A stretch of DNA of 7,543 nucleotides from CAYGTK01 sp964352775 (GTDB lineage Bacteria > Bacteroidota > Bacteroidia > Chitinophagales > CAIOSU01): positions 1-7,543 of the forward strand of contig CAYGTK010000200.1 of the NCBI GenBank assembly GCA_964352775.1, written 5' to 3'. The notes under the pieces are model-generated. The model was not told where the DNA came from, ran no database searches, and was given only the letters and a program-made list of their open reading frames with translations. This document shows, one piece after another, positions 1 to 6,087 of this stretch. Both the position numbers and the translations under genes were made by a program. Position 1 is the stretch's first letter. Each line of letters starts with the position of its first letter.

Positions 1-1174
1 GTATCAACTTGATCAATACGGTCAATATCAAAATGATAAGGCCGTAATTACCTACAATACATACCAAGAAGTTGAATAGTGGGATAATGATCCATCTATT
101 AATGAAACCGAACCAGCCTAAGGAGATGATATTCTCCATTCCAAGGTCAAGATCTTTTAGGTCTTGGTAGTGGTTAGGGCCAAAGAAGAACTGCATGTCG
201 TAGGTCTCATTTGGTCTGTGGCTGTATGGGAAAGCCATTTGTGCAGTGTATTTCTTCAAATACTGCTCATTCTCTTCATCTAATACCGACTTAATGGAAA
301 CCTCTTCAAATCCTGACCTGTCAATAACAGTGTTGTTGAAGAACTGCTGTTTGAACGATACCCATTCAACGTTTGCACTTAGGTTCTTTTCATCATCACC
401 AGTGTTAGATAAGTAATCGGTCTCTTTATCTACGAATTGATAGTGTAGTTCGGTATAGCGGTTCTCGCTGTCTTTATCCTTCTCTAGTTTGCGAACATTC
501 TGCTGCATACGGAAGTCAAAAGCATTGAAAGCTCTAGGTATTACTTTTTCTAGCCCCACCATGGCTAATTGGTGGTCTACCAAATAGCCTTTTTCAGGAA
601 GCTTATAGCTTAATTCTACATACTTGTCATTTGCAGCTTTCAGTCTAAATGTTAGCGATCCGTCAGTTCCATTCCCGTCAAAAGCTTCAAAATAAAGCTC
701 ATCTGTAAGTATCTGCTTGGTATTGGCAATGTTGAAAATGTAGCGACTCTGAAAGTTCGCATCATCGAATATAACAAGCGGCATTGAATCATGAGTAACA
801 TAATTCTTTATCTCTACCTGCTTTATACGTCCACCTTTATTGGTTAGCGTAAGCTTTACATCGTCATTTTCAAGTACGAATATTTTTTCAGTACCAGTAG
901 CGGCAGCGGCAAATGGTCCGTATTTACTGTTTTCTTGAGCTCTCTTGGCTGTACTATCCAATGGAGCTGAGGTAGTGAGCTCCTCGTCACGTTCTTCGTT
1001 GGGCGGATTCTCAATGAAGGCATCTTCGGTGCTATTGCCAGTCGGAGTGCTCCCATCAGTTACTGTTTCTTCCGTAGGGGGAGGTGTAACAGGGGCTTGG
1101 TTAGCCTGATAAAGGGTATAAGTAAAAAGTATAAGGCCTATTAACAATAAGCCCGTTATGGTATTTCTATCCAT
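1..1174 (-). CDS. yidC: Membrane protein insertase YidC, N-terminal 391 residues (gene runs off the left edge)
   Basis: YidC inserts and folds inner-membrane proteins, alone or with SecYEG. The frame is open without a stop from the ATG at 1174 to base 1. The protein starts MDRNTITGLLLIGLILF, the usual Bacteroidota YidC start, giving an N-terminal membrane anchor at about residues 5-22. A Pro/Thr/Glu-rich linker follows (about 25-90), then a large periplasmic beta-rich domain (about 95-340) ending with the family-typical segment EWVSFKQQFF (270-279). Next comes the start of the conserved insertase core, GWFGFINRWIIIPLFNFL (353-370), and the second membrane segment running off the window. The remaining core helices, probably some 200 residues, lie outside. 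It begins 28 bp after pyrG with no promoter or terminator seen between them, so co-transcription is likely. No Shine-Dalgarno is visible. Identification is firm; only the C-terminus is unseen. Confidence 0.96.
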   Translation of the reverse strand, partial: MDRNTITGLLLIGLILFTYTLYQANQAPVTPPPTEETVTDGSTPTGNSTEDAFIENPPNEERDEELTTSAPLDSTAKRAQENSKYGPFAAAATGTEKIFVLENDDVKLTLTNKGGRIKQVEIKNYVTHDSMPLVIFDDANFQSRYIFNIANTKQILTDELYFEAFDGNGTDGSLTFRLKAANDKYVELSYKLPEKGYLVDHQLAMVGLEKVIPRAFNAFDFRMQQNVRKLEKDKDSENRYTELHYQFVDKETDYLSNTGDDEKNLSANVEWVSFKQQFFNNTVIDRSGFEEVSIKSVLDEENEQYLKKYTAQMAFPYSHRPNETYDMQFFFGPNHYQDLKDLDLGMENIISLGWFGFINRWIIIPLFNFLVCIVGNYGLIILILTVLIKLI

Positions 1175-1202
1175 GCCTAGTTCTGGTTAAGCGACCGCAA
1201 AA

Positions 1203-2855
1203 CTAAGAATAAGAGATCGCATTTTCCTTTTGTGAGCTCGATGCATCGCTATCCTTTTGCTGAAAAGCTAATGCAGCACGGATAAAGTGAACGAACAATG
1301 GGTGCGGCTGCTTTACCGTACTCTTCAATTCCGGGTGAAATTGTACCCCTACGAACCAAGGATGATCTTTTAGTTCTACTATCTCTACCAATTCACTATC
1401 AGGGTTCGTTCCACTAGCTAACATACCTGCATTTTGGTATTCTTCTAAGTAGGCGTTGTCAAATTCATAACGGTGGCGATGGCGTTCATGTACTAGATCA
1501 TTTTGATATACCTCAAAAGCTTTCGTGCCATCTTTAACGGTGCATGGGTAAGCTCCTAGGCGCATTGTTCCACCCATACTTTCTATTGCTTTTTGGTCTT
1601 CCATCAGGTCTATAACCTTATGTCCTGAATCTGGCTCCATTTCTCCAGAGTGGGCATCAGGGTAGTTCAATACATTTCTTGCGAATTCAATAACTGCACA
1701 CTGCATACCTAAGCAGATACCGAAGAAAGGCACGTTCTGCTCGCGAGCATATTTAATAGCCTCTATCTTTCCTTCTATACCTCTATTACCAAAGCCTGGT
1801 GCTACTAGTATACCATCTAGGTGGCCTAATTGCTCATGGGCGTTCTTATCGTCTATTCCTTCAGAATGTACGCTATGCACTTTCACCTTACACTCATTAA
1901 CGGCACCAGCGTGAATGAAGGCTTCTAATATTGATTTATAAGCATCTTGAAGTTCAACATACTTACCTATTAAGCCAATGTTTACAGTATGGCTAGGGTT
2001 CTTAAGTTTGTGTAAAAATTGCTTCCAATTATTTAGAGATGGATTCTCAAAAGGAAGATTCAGTTTGGTCAGTACTGTTTTAGTGATGTTCTCTTTCAAG
2101 AGATCGACAGGAACGTCATATATCGACTCACTATCTTTGGCTTGCACTACAGAATTAATATCAACATTGCAGAAAAGGGCTAATTTCTCTTTTATTTCTG
2201 TTGATAGATCATGCTCCGTACGGCATACCAGCATATCTGGTTGAACCCCATCCTTTAACAACTCTTTTACTGAGTGCTGGGTAGGTTTTGTTTTTAATTC
2301 TTTTGCAGCGCTTAGGTAAGGTATAAGTGTAAGGTGTATCACCATACAATTTTGCGAACCTAATTGCCAGCGCAACTGACGAACAGATTCTATATAGGGT
2401 AGCGACTCAATATCACCTACTGTACCACCTAGCTCTGTAAGTACTATATCGTACTCTCCAGTTTCACCTAAAAGCAGCATGCGGCGCTTTATTTCATCAG
2501 TTACATGAGGTATTATTTGAACGGTTTTACCCAGGTAAACGCCTTCGCGCTCATTGTCTATTACTTGCTGGTATACTCGGCCTGTAGTTACATTGTTTGC
2601 CTGCGAAGTACGCACGTTCAAAAAACGTTCGTAGTGGCCTAGGTCTAGATCTGTTTCTGCACCATCATCGGTTACATAGCATTCACCATGTTCGTAAGGG
2701 TTCAGGGTACCTGGATCTACGTTAAGATAAGGGTCGAATTTTTGGATGGTTACTCGGTAGCCAGAGGCTTGAAGTAGTTTGGCCAGCGAGGCGGCAAAAA
2801 TTCCTTTTCCGAGGGAAGACGTTACACCACCAGTAACGAAAATATGCTTGGCCAT
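1203..2855 (-). CDS. pyrG: CTP synthase (glutamine-hydrolysing)
   Basis: Converts UTP to CTP using ATP and ammonia released from glutamine, the last step of pyrimidine nucleotide synthesis; cytosolic and normally a tetramer. At 550 residues it is full length (family about 530-560). The N-terminal amidoligase domain (about 1-270) has the P-loop GGVTSSLGKGI with Lys17, the NVDPGTLNPYEHGE segment (45-58), DDGAETDLDLGHYERF (63-78) and ELGGTVGDIE (141-150). The C-terminal class I glutamine amidotransferase domain (about 290-530) has the nucleophile elbow GICLGMQ with Cys381, and His507 and Glu509 in FHPE; RHRHRYEF (458-465) is also typical. The last 20 residues form a polar Ser/Gln tail. All catalytic residues are present. 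The ATG at 2855 is chosen because MAKHIFVTGG is the standard family start. It lies 89 bp after kdsB, which consumes CTP, and 28 bp before yidC. Confidence 0.99.
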   Translation of the reverse strand: MAKHIFVTGGVTSSLGKGIFAASLAKLLQASGYRVTIQKFDPYLNVDPGTLNPYEHGECYVTDDGAETDLDLGHYERFLNVRTSQANNVTTGRVYQQVIDNEREGVYLGKTVQIIPHVTDEIKRRMLLLGETGEYDIVLTELGGTVGDIESLPYIESVRQLRWQLGSQNCMVIHLTLIPYLSAAKELKTKPTQHSVKELLKDGVQPDMLVCRTEHDLSTEIKEKLALFCNVDINSVVQAKDSESIYDVPVDLLKENITKTVLTKLNLPFENPSLNNWKQFLHKLKNPSHTVNIGLIGKYVELQDAYKSILEAFIHAGAVNECKVKVHSVHSEGIDDKNAHEQLGHLDGILVAPGFGNRGIEGKIEAIKYAREQNVPFFGICLGMQCAVIEFARNVLNYPDAHSGEMEPDSGHKVIDLMEDQKAIESMGGTMRLGAYPCTVKDGTKAFEVYQNDLVHERHRHRYEFDNAYLEEYQNAGMLASGTNPDSELVEIVELKDHPWFVGVQFHPELKSTVKQPHPLFVHFIRAALAFQQKDSDASSSQKENAISYS

Positions 2856-2876
2856 GACGAGGAGCAGTGAGAGGGT

Positions 2877-2895
2877 TACGTAATCGAACTACGTA
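2877..2895 (-). repeat. Inverted repeat TACGTA-N7-TACGTA in the pyrG leader
   Basis: Two TACGTA hexamers (2877-2882 and 2890-2895) are separated by seven bases. Each is self-complementary and together they form an inverted repeat. The repeat lies immediately downstream of the candidate pyrG -7 element, across or just after the expected transcription start. It could therefore be a protein operator or a 6-bp stem with a 7-base loop near the 5' end of the pyrG transcript. The role is inferred from position only. Confidence 0.35.
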
Positions 2896-2897
2896 CT

Positions 2898-2905
2898 CAA
2901 AGGTA
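2898..2905 (-). promoter_or_regulatory. Candidate promoter -7 element for pyrG
   Basis: The minus strand reads TACCTTTG, a perfect match to the Bacteroidota sigma -7 consensus TAnnTTTG. It would place the transcription start near 2892 and give pyrG a leader of about 35-40 bases. No TTG/TTTG -33 element is seen at the usual spacing; the nearest TTG lies about 28 bases upstream, which is too far. The assignment rests on the single motif and its position in the only sizeable gap of the minus-strand cluster. Confidence 0.4.
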
Positions 2906-2907
2906 AG

Positions 2908-2942
2908 AAAAAAAAGACCCGCCAGCCGAATTTCAATTCGCT
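2908..2942 (-). terminator. Weak hairpin followed by T8 after kdsB (possible attenuating terminator)
   Basis: On the minus strand, directly after the kdsB stop, CGAAT and ATTCG can pair around a 4-base loop, with flanking AG/CT adding two pairs across a one-base bulge. The run GGCGGGTC and then eight T residues follow (A8 on the plus strand at 2908-2915). The hairpin is A/T-rich and the 8-base spacer to the T-tract is longer than in a canonical intrinsic terminator. It may at most reduce read-through from kdsB into pyrG. Confidence 0.25.
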
Positions 2943-2944
2943 TT

Positions 2945-3673
2945 TCAGCCTTTGATAATGTTTATAATTTTATCGACATCACTGGGTATATCAACGGCGT
3001 GATTTTCCCACTTGCTTTCGGCTACATAAATGGAATATCCATGTTCTAACCAGCGCAGTTGTTCTAAACTTTCTGCTTGCTCTAGCGGAGTAGGGTCTAA
3101 GTTGGCCAGCATAGGAAGTAAAGATGCTTTGTAAGCATACATTCCAATATGGCGGTAGTGTGGTTTCTGCCGTTGTAATCCCGCTTGGTGAGGAATTGGT
3201 AAACGGCTGAAATACAAAGCTCTATGCTCTTGATTAACAGCTACTTTGGCCGTGTTCGGGCTTTCTAGCACTTCCTTGTCCACCTCATTCTTTACTAATG
3301 TACCTATGTTAACGTGTTCCTTTTTCAATAGATCTACCAGCAGGTCTATCTGCTCAGGAGCTGCTAGTGGTTCATCTCCTTGAATGTTGACTACAATAGC
3401 TACTTCGGTATTCAATTGTTCTACTACTTCCGCACAGCGCTCTGTGCCATTTTTATGATGGGTGGCGGTCATCATTACCTCACCGCCAAAACTGCGAACG
3501 TGCTGGTAAATGCGGTCGTCATCAGTAGCTACAATAACTTGCGATAGTGCCTTACTCTTTTTGGCTTGTTCATACACCCGCTGTATCATCGTTTTCCCTG
3601 CAATATCTGCCAAAGGCTTGCCTGGGAAACGAGAAGAGGCGTAGCGTGCGGGTATTATTCCTATTGCTTTCAT
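2945..3673 (-). CDS. kdsB: 3-deoxy-manno-octulosonate cytidylyltransferase (CMP-Kdo synthetase)
   Basis: Activates Kdo with CTP to give CMP-Kdo plus pyrophosphate, the sugar donor for the inner core of lipopolysaccharide; cytosolic. The 242 residues match the family length (about 240-255). Visible motifs are the nucleotide-binding IPARYASSRFPGKPL (7-21), VATDDDRI (48-55), GTERCAEV (76-83), NIQGDEP (96-102), YFSRLPIPH (154-162), HIGMYAY (175-181), LEQLRWLEHGY (203-213) and the closing VDIPSDVDKI (227-236). The conserved acidic residues of QGDEP and the late VDxPxD segment are present. The start ATG at 3673 overlaps the nfeD stop as ATGA, which suggests translational coupling. Its presence implies a Gram-negative outer membrane with Kdo-containing LPS. 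pyrG, which supplies its CTP substrate, is the next gene on the same strand. Confidence 0.98.
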   Translation of the reverse strand: MKAIGIIPARYASSRFPGKPLADIAGKTMIQRVYEQAKKSKALSQVIVATDDDRIYQHVRSFGGEVMMTATHHKNGTERCAEVVEQLNTEVAIVVNIQGDEPLAAPEQIDLLVDLLKKEHVNIGTLVKNEVDKEVLESPNTAKVAVNQEHRALYFSRLPIPHQAGLQRQKPHYRHIGMYAYKASLLPMLANLDPTPLEQAESLEQLRWLEHGYSIYVAESKWENHAVDIPSDVDKIINIIKG

Positions 3674-5055
3674 GCTTGCTTACTTCTGGTAACTATTAGC
3701 GTGTTGCTGTCTATTTTCAACACTTCTACTTCGGTATCCTTTTCTATGTAGTCGCCTTCTGATGAGGCACTGTATCGTTCACCATCTACTTTTACTACTC
3801 CGCTAGGTCTAAGGTCGGTATGGCAAATACCAGTTTTACCTATAAGCTCACTTAGCTTGCTATCTAAAGAGGTGAATCCCTTTTCTACTTCTTGTTCGTC
3901 TGCTAATGCTAATCCGCCCATGGCGCCTAATTGTGCTATATTCTTTCCAAAAAAGAGCAATAGAATAAAGAATACCCCCAAAGCTCCAGCTACACGAATA
4001 AAGGCGAAACTAACTGCATCTAGAGAAGTGAAGCTAAAATCGAAGTCAATGTTCTGTACCAATGAAAGCGTAAGTCCACCTATCACTAAAATGATACCTG
4101 ATATGCCTGCCACTCCAAAACCAGGAATAACAAATATCTCAACCGCTAATAGAACTAAACCGATGAAGAATAGAATGATCTCCCAGTTTTCGGCCAAGCC
4201 CTCTAAGTATAATGGTGCAAAGAATAATGCTGCACCAACTATAGCCGCAGCAAGTGGAAAACCTACACCAGGACTTTGTAGCTCAAAGTAGATCCCCCCA
4301 AGTATCAGCAGTATTAAAATGCTGTTAACTGCTGGGCTGGTTAAAAACCCGATTATTGGTTCTAATGGGCCAGGTTTGTAGGTAACAATAGTTGGGTCTT
4401 TTAAGCCTAGTTCTTTCTCAATTATCTGCTTAATGTTTTTAACCTCTCCCTCGCAGAACCCATTGGTAATGGCTTCTTGGGTAGTAAAGGTTAAGGTGTA
4501 GGCAGAATCTATAATACCTTCAATTTTGATACGGTCATCAACCATAGCTTCTGCTATTCTTGGGTCTCTACCTTGTGCCTCAGCAGTAGCCCGCATAGTG
4601 CTACGCATATAGCTTTGGTACTTGTCAGGCATTTGTTCTCCCGAATTGCCATCAACTACGGTAGCGGCTCCAATACTTGACCCTGCCGCCATGTATATAC
4701 TATCGCAAGCAATAGAGATCAATGCCCCTGCCGAAGCGGCATTTTTATCGATGAAGACGATGGTTGTAGCATCTGCATTCAAGAATTTCATACGAATGGA
4801 ATCGGCAATATCCACTCGGCCACCAAAGGTATTCAAGCGCATGATGATGTAGTCGGCTTCTTGCTCTTTGGCCTCTGATAATGCCTTTTCTACAGTTCGT
4901 AAAGCACCAGGAAATATTCCAGCATCTAAAGTGAAAGTATATACCGTTGCTCCTTCAATATCAGTGCTGTCTTGCGCGGCAGCAGTATGGTTGAAACTGT
5001 GCAACAATGTATACGCTATGAATAGGGCGATCGTTAGTAAATAGCGGTTTTGCAT
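3670..5055 (-). CDS. NfeD-family membrane-bound serine protease (long, ClpP-like form)
   Basis: Long-form NfeD proteins join an extracytoplasmic ClpP/SppA-like protease domain to a membrane domain and a C-terminal OB-fold. Characterised archaeal members cut stomatin with a Ser-Lys dyad. Here a signal peptide or first membrane segment (about 5-27, ending near AAAQD) precedes a crotonase/ClpP-like domain (about 35-220). This contains LNTFGGRVD (74-82) and the nucleophile region NAASAGALIS with Ser108; Lys145 in MPDKY is the likely dyad partner. Four to five hydrophobic segments follow (about 244-262, 264-283, 292-310, 313-333, 347-369). The NfeD OB-fold is about 405-459 (GKTGICHTDLRPSG, ending LIVTR). 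At 461 residues it is full length. It is the first minus-strand gene after a divergent spacer and overlaps kdsB by 4 bp. No stomatin/SPFH gene adjoins it. The family call is firm; the substrate is unknown and the Lys assignment is by spacing. Confidence 0.93.
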   Translation of the reverse strand: MQNRYLLTIALFIAYTLLHSFNHTAAAQDSTDIEGATVYTFTLDAGIFPGALRTVEKALSEAKEQEADYIIMRLNTFGGRVDIADSIRMKFLNADATTIVFIDKNAASAGALISIACDSIYMAAGSSIGAATVVDGNSGEQMPDKYQSYMRSTMRATAEAQGRDPRIAEAMVDDRIKIEGIIDSAYTLTFTTQEAITNGFCEGEVKNIKQIIEKELGLKDPTIVTYKPGPLEPIIGFLTSPAVNSILILLILGGIYFELQSPGVGFPLAAAIVGAALFFAPLYLEGLAENWEIILFFIGLVLLAVEIFVIPGFGVAGISGIILVIGGLTLSLVQNIDFDFSFTSLDAVSFAFIRVAGALGVFFILLLFFGKNIAQLGAMGGLALADEQEVEKGFTSLDSKLSELIGKTGICHTDLRPSGVVKVDGERYSASSEGDYIEKDTEVEVLKIDSNTLIVTRSKQA

Positions 5056-5079
5056 AGGGGGTCTTACTAGCAGGTAAAG

Positions 5080-5087
5080 TAATTTTG
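5080..5087 (+). promoter_or_regulatory. Candidate promoter -7 element for the LysM gene
   Basis: TAATTTTG matches the Bacteroidota -7 consensus TAnnTTTG exactly. It would start transcription near 5093, leaving a leader of about 37 bases before the ATG at 5131. No clear -33 TTG is seen at normal spacing; the TTTG at 5049-5052 is 27 bases away. It lies upstream of, and points towards, the opposite-strand element at 5106-5113. Confidence 0.4.
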
Positions 5088-5101
5088 AAGGTATTCCCTT
5101 C
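5087..5101. repeat. Short perfect inverted repeat GAAGG-N5-CCTTC between the divergent promoters
   Basis: GAAGG (5087-5091) and CCTTC (5097-5101) form a perfect 5-bp inverted repeat around a 5-base centre. It sits where both predicted transcripts of the divergent spacer would begin. A 5-bp arm can occur by chance, so a role as an operator or a 5' hairpin is speculative. Confidence 0.25.
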
Positions 5102-5105
5102 GTTT

Positions 5106-5113
5106 CAAAGATA
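5106..5113 (-). promoter_or_regulatory. Candidate promoter -7 element for nfeD-kdsB
   Basis: The minus strand reads TATCTTTG, an exact TAnnTTTG match. It predicts a start near 5100 and a leader of about 45 bases before the nfeD ATG at 5055. No -33 element is recognisable at the usual distance, which would fall inside the first codons of the LysM gene. The position in the only divergent spacer of the window supports it. Confidence 0.4.
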
Positions 5114-5130
5114 CCATATCACAATAACAC

Positions 5131-6054
5131 ATGCGCACCATCCTCTTATTATTGCTTTCCGTTGGTATAATTCTTCACGCTCAAGCTATTGGCGGCGGAA
5201 AGACCATTAAACTGAACGGTAAACAATATACCCTGCACCAAATGAAGGCGGGGGAGAGTCTTTATGGTATAGCTAAGGCCTACGAGGTAGATCTAACTGC
5301 TTTAATGGAAGTGAACCGCATTACGGAAAGTGATGCATTATCAGTAAACACACTGCTGATAATACCAATGGACGTAGAAGAGAAGCTAGAGGAAGAGACA
5401 GTACTAGTGGAAACCACTCCAGCACCTATGGTGAATGGAACGCCTAAGAAAACGCATGTGGTAGACCAAGGGGAGACCTTTTTTAGCATTGCTCGGAAGT
5501 ATGGAATAGCCCCAAAGGAGCTTCAAACCGCCAATTCGCTAGAGAACTTTGATCTGAAGATAGGGCAGGAGTTAGTCATACCAACTTCAACGGAAACTCC
5601 TGTAAAAGTGGTCTCTGGCGTTATAACTCCACCTACACCTGCAGTAAAAGACACTACGGCAACATTGGTAAGTATAATTGAACCTGTAGATACTTCAGTT
5701 GCAGTAGTCAAAATTAACAAGGCTAAGCTGGCTAGCGAGAAACTGAAAAGCAGCCTTGCTAGCGATAATGTAACTACTAAAACCAGCCTAAGAGGCATTG
5801 CTACTTGGGCACAAGATGGTAGGGCTGATGATGGGCAGATGTTTGCACTATATAGCGATGCCCCTGCGGGAAGTGTTTTGCAAATAAAGCATTTGCTTAA
5901 CGGTAAGGTGGCTTATGTAAAAGTGCTAGGCCCATTGCCAGCGAATGATAAACGGAACAATAGTATTCTGAAACTATCAAGTGCAGCGGCCCGCTATTTG
6001 GGCGTATTAGATGATCGCTTTCTGATAGAAATGATAGTACACCCTGCTAAATAA
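5131..6054 (+). CDS. Secreted two-LysM protein with a degenerate RlpA-like (double-psi beta-barrel) C-terminal domain
   Basis: Probably a periplasmic or envelope protein that binds peptidoglycan. A signal peptide covers about residues 1-20 (MRTILLLLLSVGIILHAQA, cleavage probably after AQA). LysM 1 spans about 33-79 (YTLHQMKAGESLYGIAKAY, ending LLIIP). LysM 2 spans about 108-151 (THVVDQGETFFSIARKYGI, ending ELVIP). A Thr/Pro/Val-rich linker covers about 152-200, followed by a lysine-rich stretch. The last 85 residues (about 221-303) resemble RlpA: GIATWAQDGRADDGQMFAL, then APAGSVLQIKHLLNGK, VKVLGPLP and ILKLSSAAARYLGV. The LSxAAAxxLG segment is characteristic. The acidic residues that active RlpA enzymes carry in NGE- and NDRGPF-like segments are not evident, so binding or scaffolding is more likely than lytic transglycosylase activity. 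It is 307 residues and complete, diverges from nfeD, and precedes the nuclease gene by 33 bp. The LysM call is firm, the RlpA-like call moderate. Confidence 0.88.
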   Translation: MRTILLLLLSVGIILHAQAIGGGKTIKLNGKQYTLHQMKAGESLYGIAKAYEVDLTALMEVNRITESDALSVNTLLIIPMDVEEKLEEETVLVETTPAPMVNGTPKKTHVVDQGETFFSIARKYGIAPKELQTANSLENFDLKIGQELVIPTSTETPVKVVSGVITPPTPAVKDTTATLVSIIEPVDTSVAVVKINKAKLASEKLKSSLASDNVTTKTSLRGIATWAQDGRADDGQMFALYSDAPAGSVLQIKHLLNGKVAYVKVLGPLPANDKRNNSILKLSSAAARYLGVLDDRFLIEMIVHPAK

Positions 6055-6087
6055 CTACTGTACCTTTTTTTTCCTAATTTCCTCTTG

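Noticed and set aside
856..1056. Minus-strand open frame of 66 codons
   Set aside because: It is in a different frame from yidC, which is open across the whole stretch and encodes a recognisable YidC N-terminus.
1978..2244. Plus-strand open frame of 88 codons inside pyrG
   Set aside because: It is antisense to an intact, strongly conserved CTP synthase and has no recognisable motif or promoter of its own.
2856..2944. CTP-sensing attenuation by reiterative G addition, as in Gram-positive pyrG leaders
   Set aside because: That mechanism needs a specific start sequence and a strong downstream terminator with an anti-terminator. Here the T-tract lies upstream of the candidate promoter and the hairpin is weak, so the known mechanism does not fit.
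3857..4291. Plus-strand open frame of 144 codons
   Set aside because: It lies wholly antisense to the membrane domain of the NfeD-like protease, and its Lys/Asn/Pro/Thr-rich product looks like a reverse shadow of hydrophobic codons with no domain.
5523..5798. Minus-strand open frame of 91 codons within the LysM gene
   Set aside because: The Ser/Val/Thr-rich product mirrors the low-complexity linker of the sense gene, and nothing supports expression.
6085..6087. TTG as an alternative start codon for the exonuclease/GIY-YIG gene
   Set aside because: It adds one residue directly before an ATG whose product starts exactly at the DnaQ beta-strand (LFAIVDIETTG). The ATG at 6088 is the simpler start.
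6055..6087. T8 tract between the LysM gene and the nuclease gene as a terminator
   Set aside because: No stable stem precedes the T-run (only GTAC/GTAC far apart), so it is more likely a pyrimidine-rich leader within one transcription unit.
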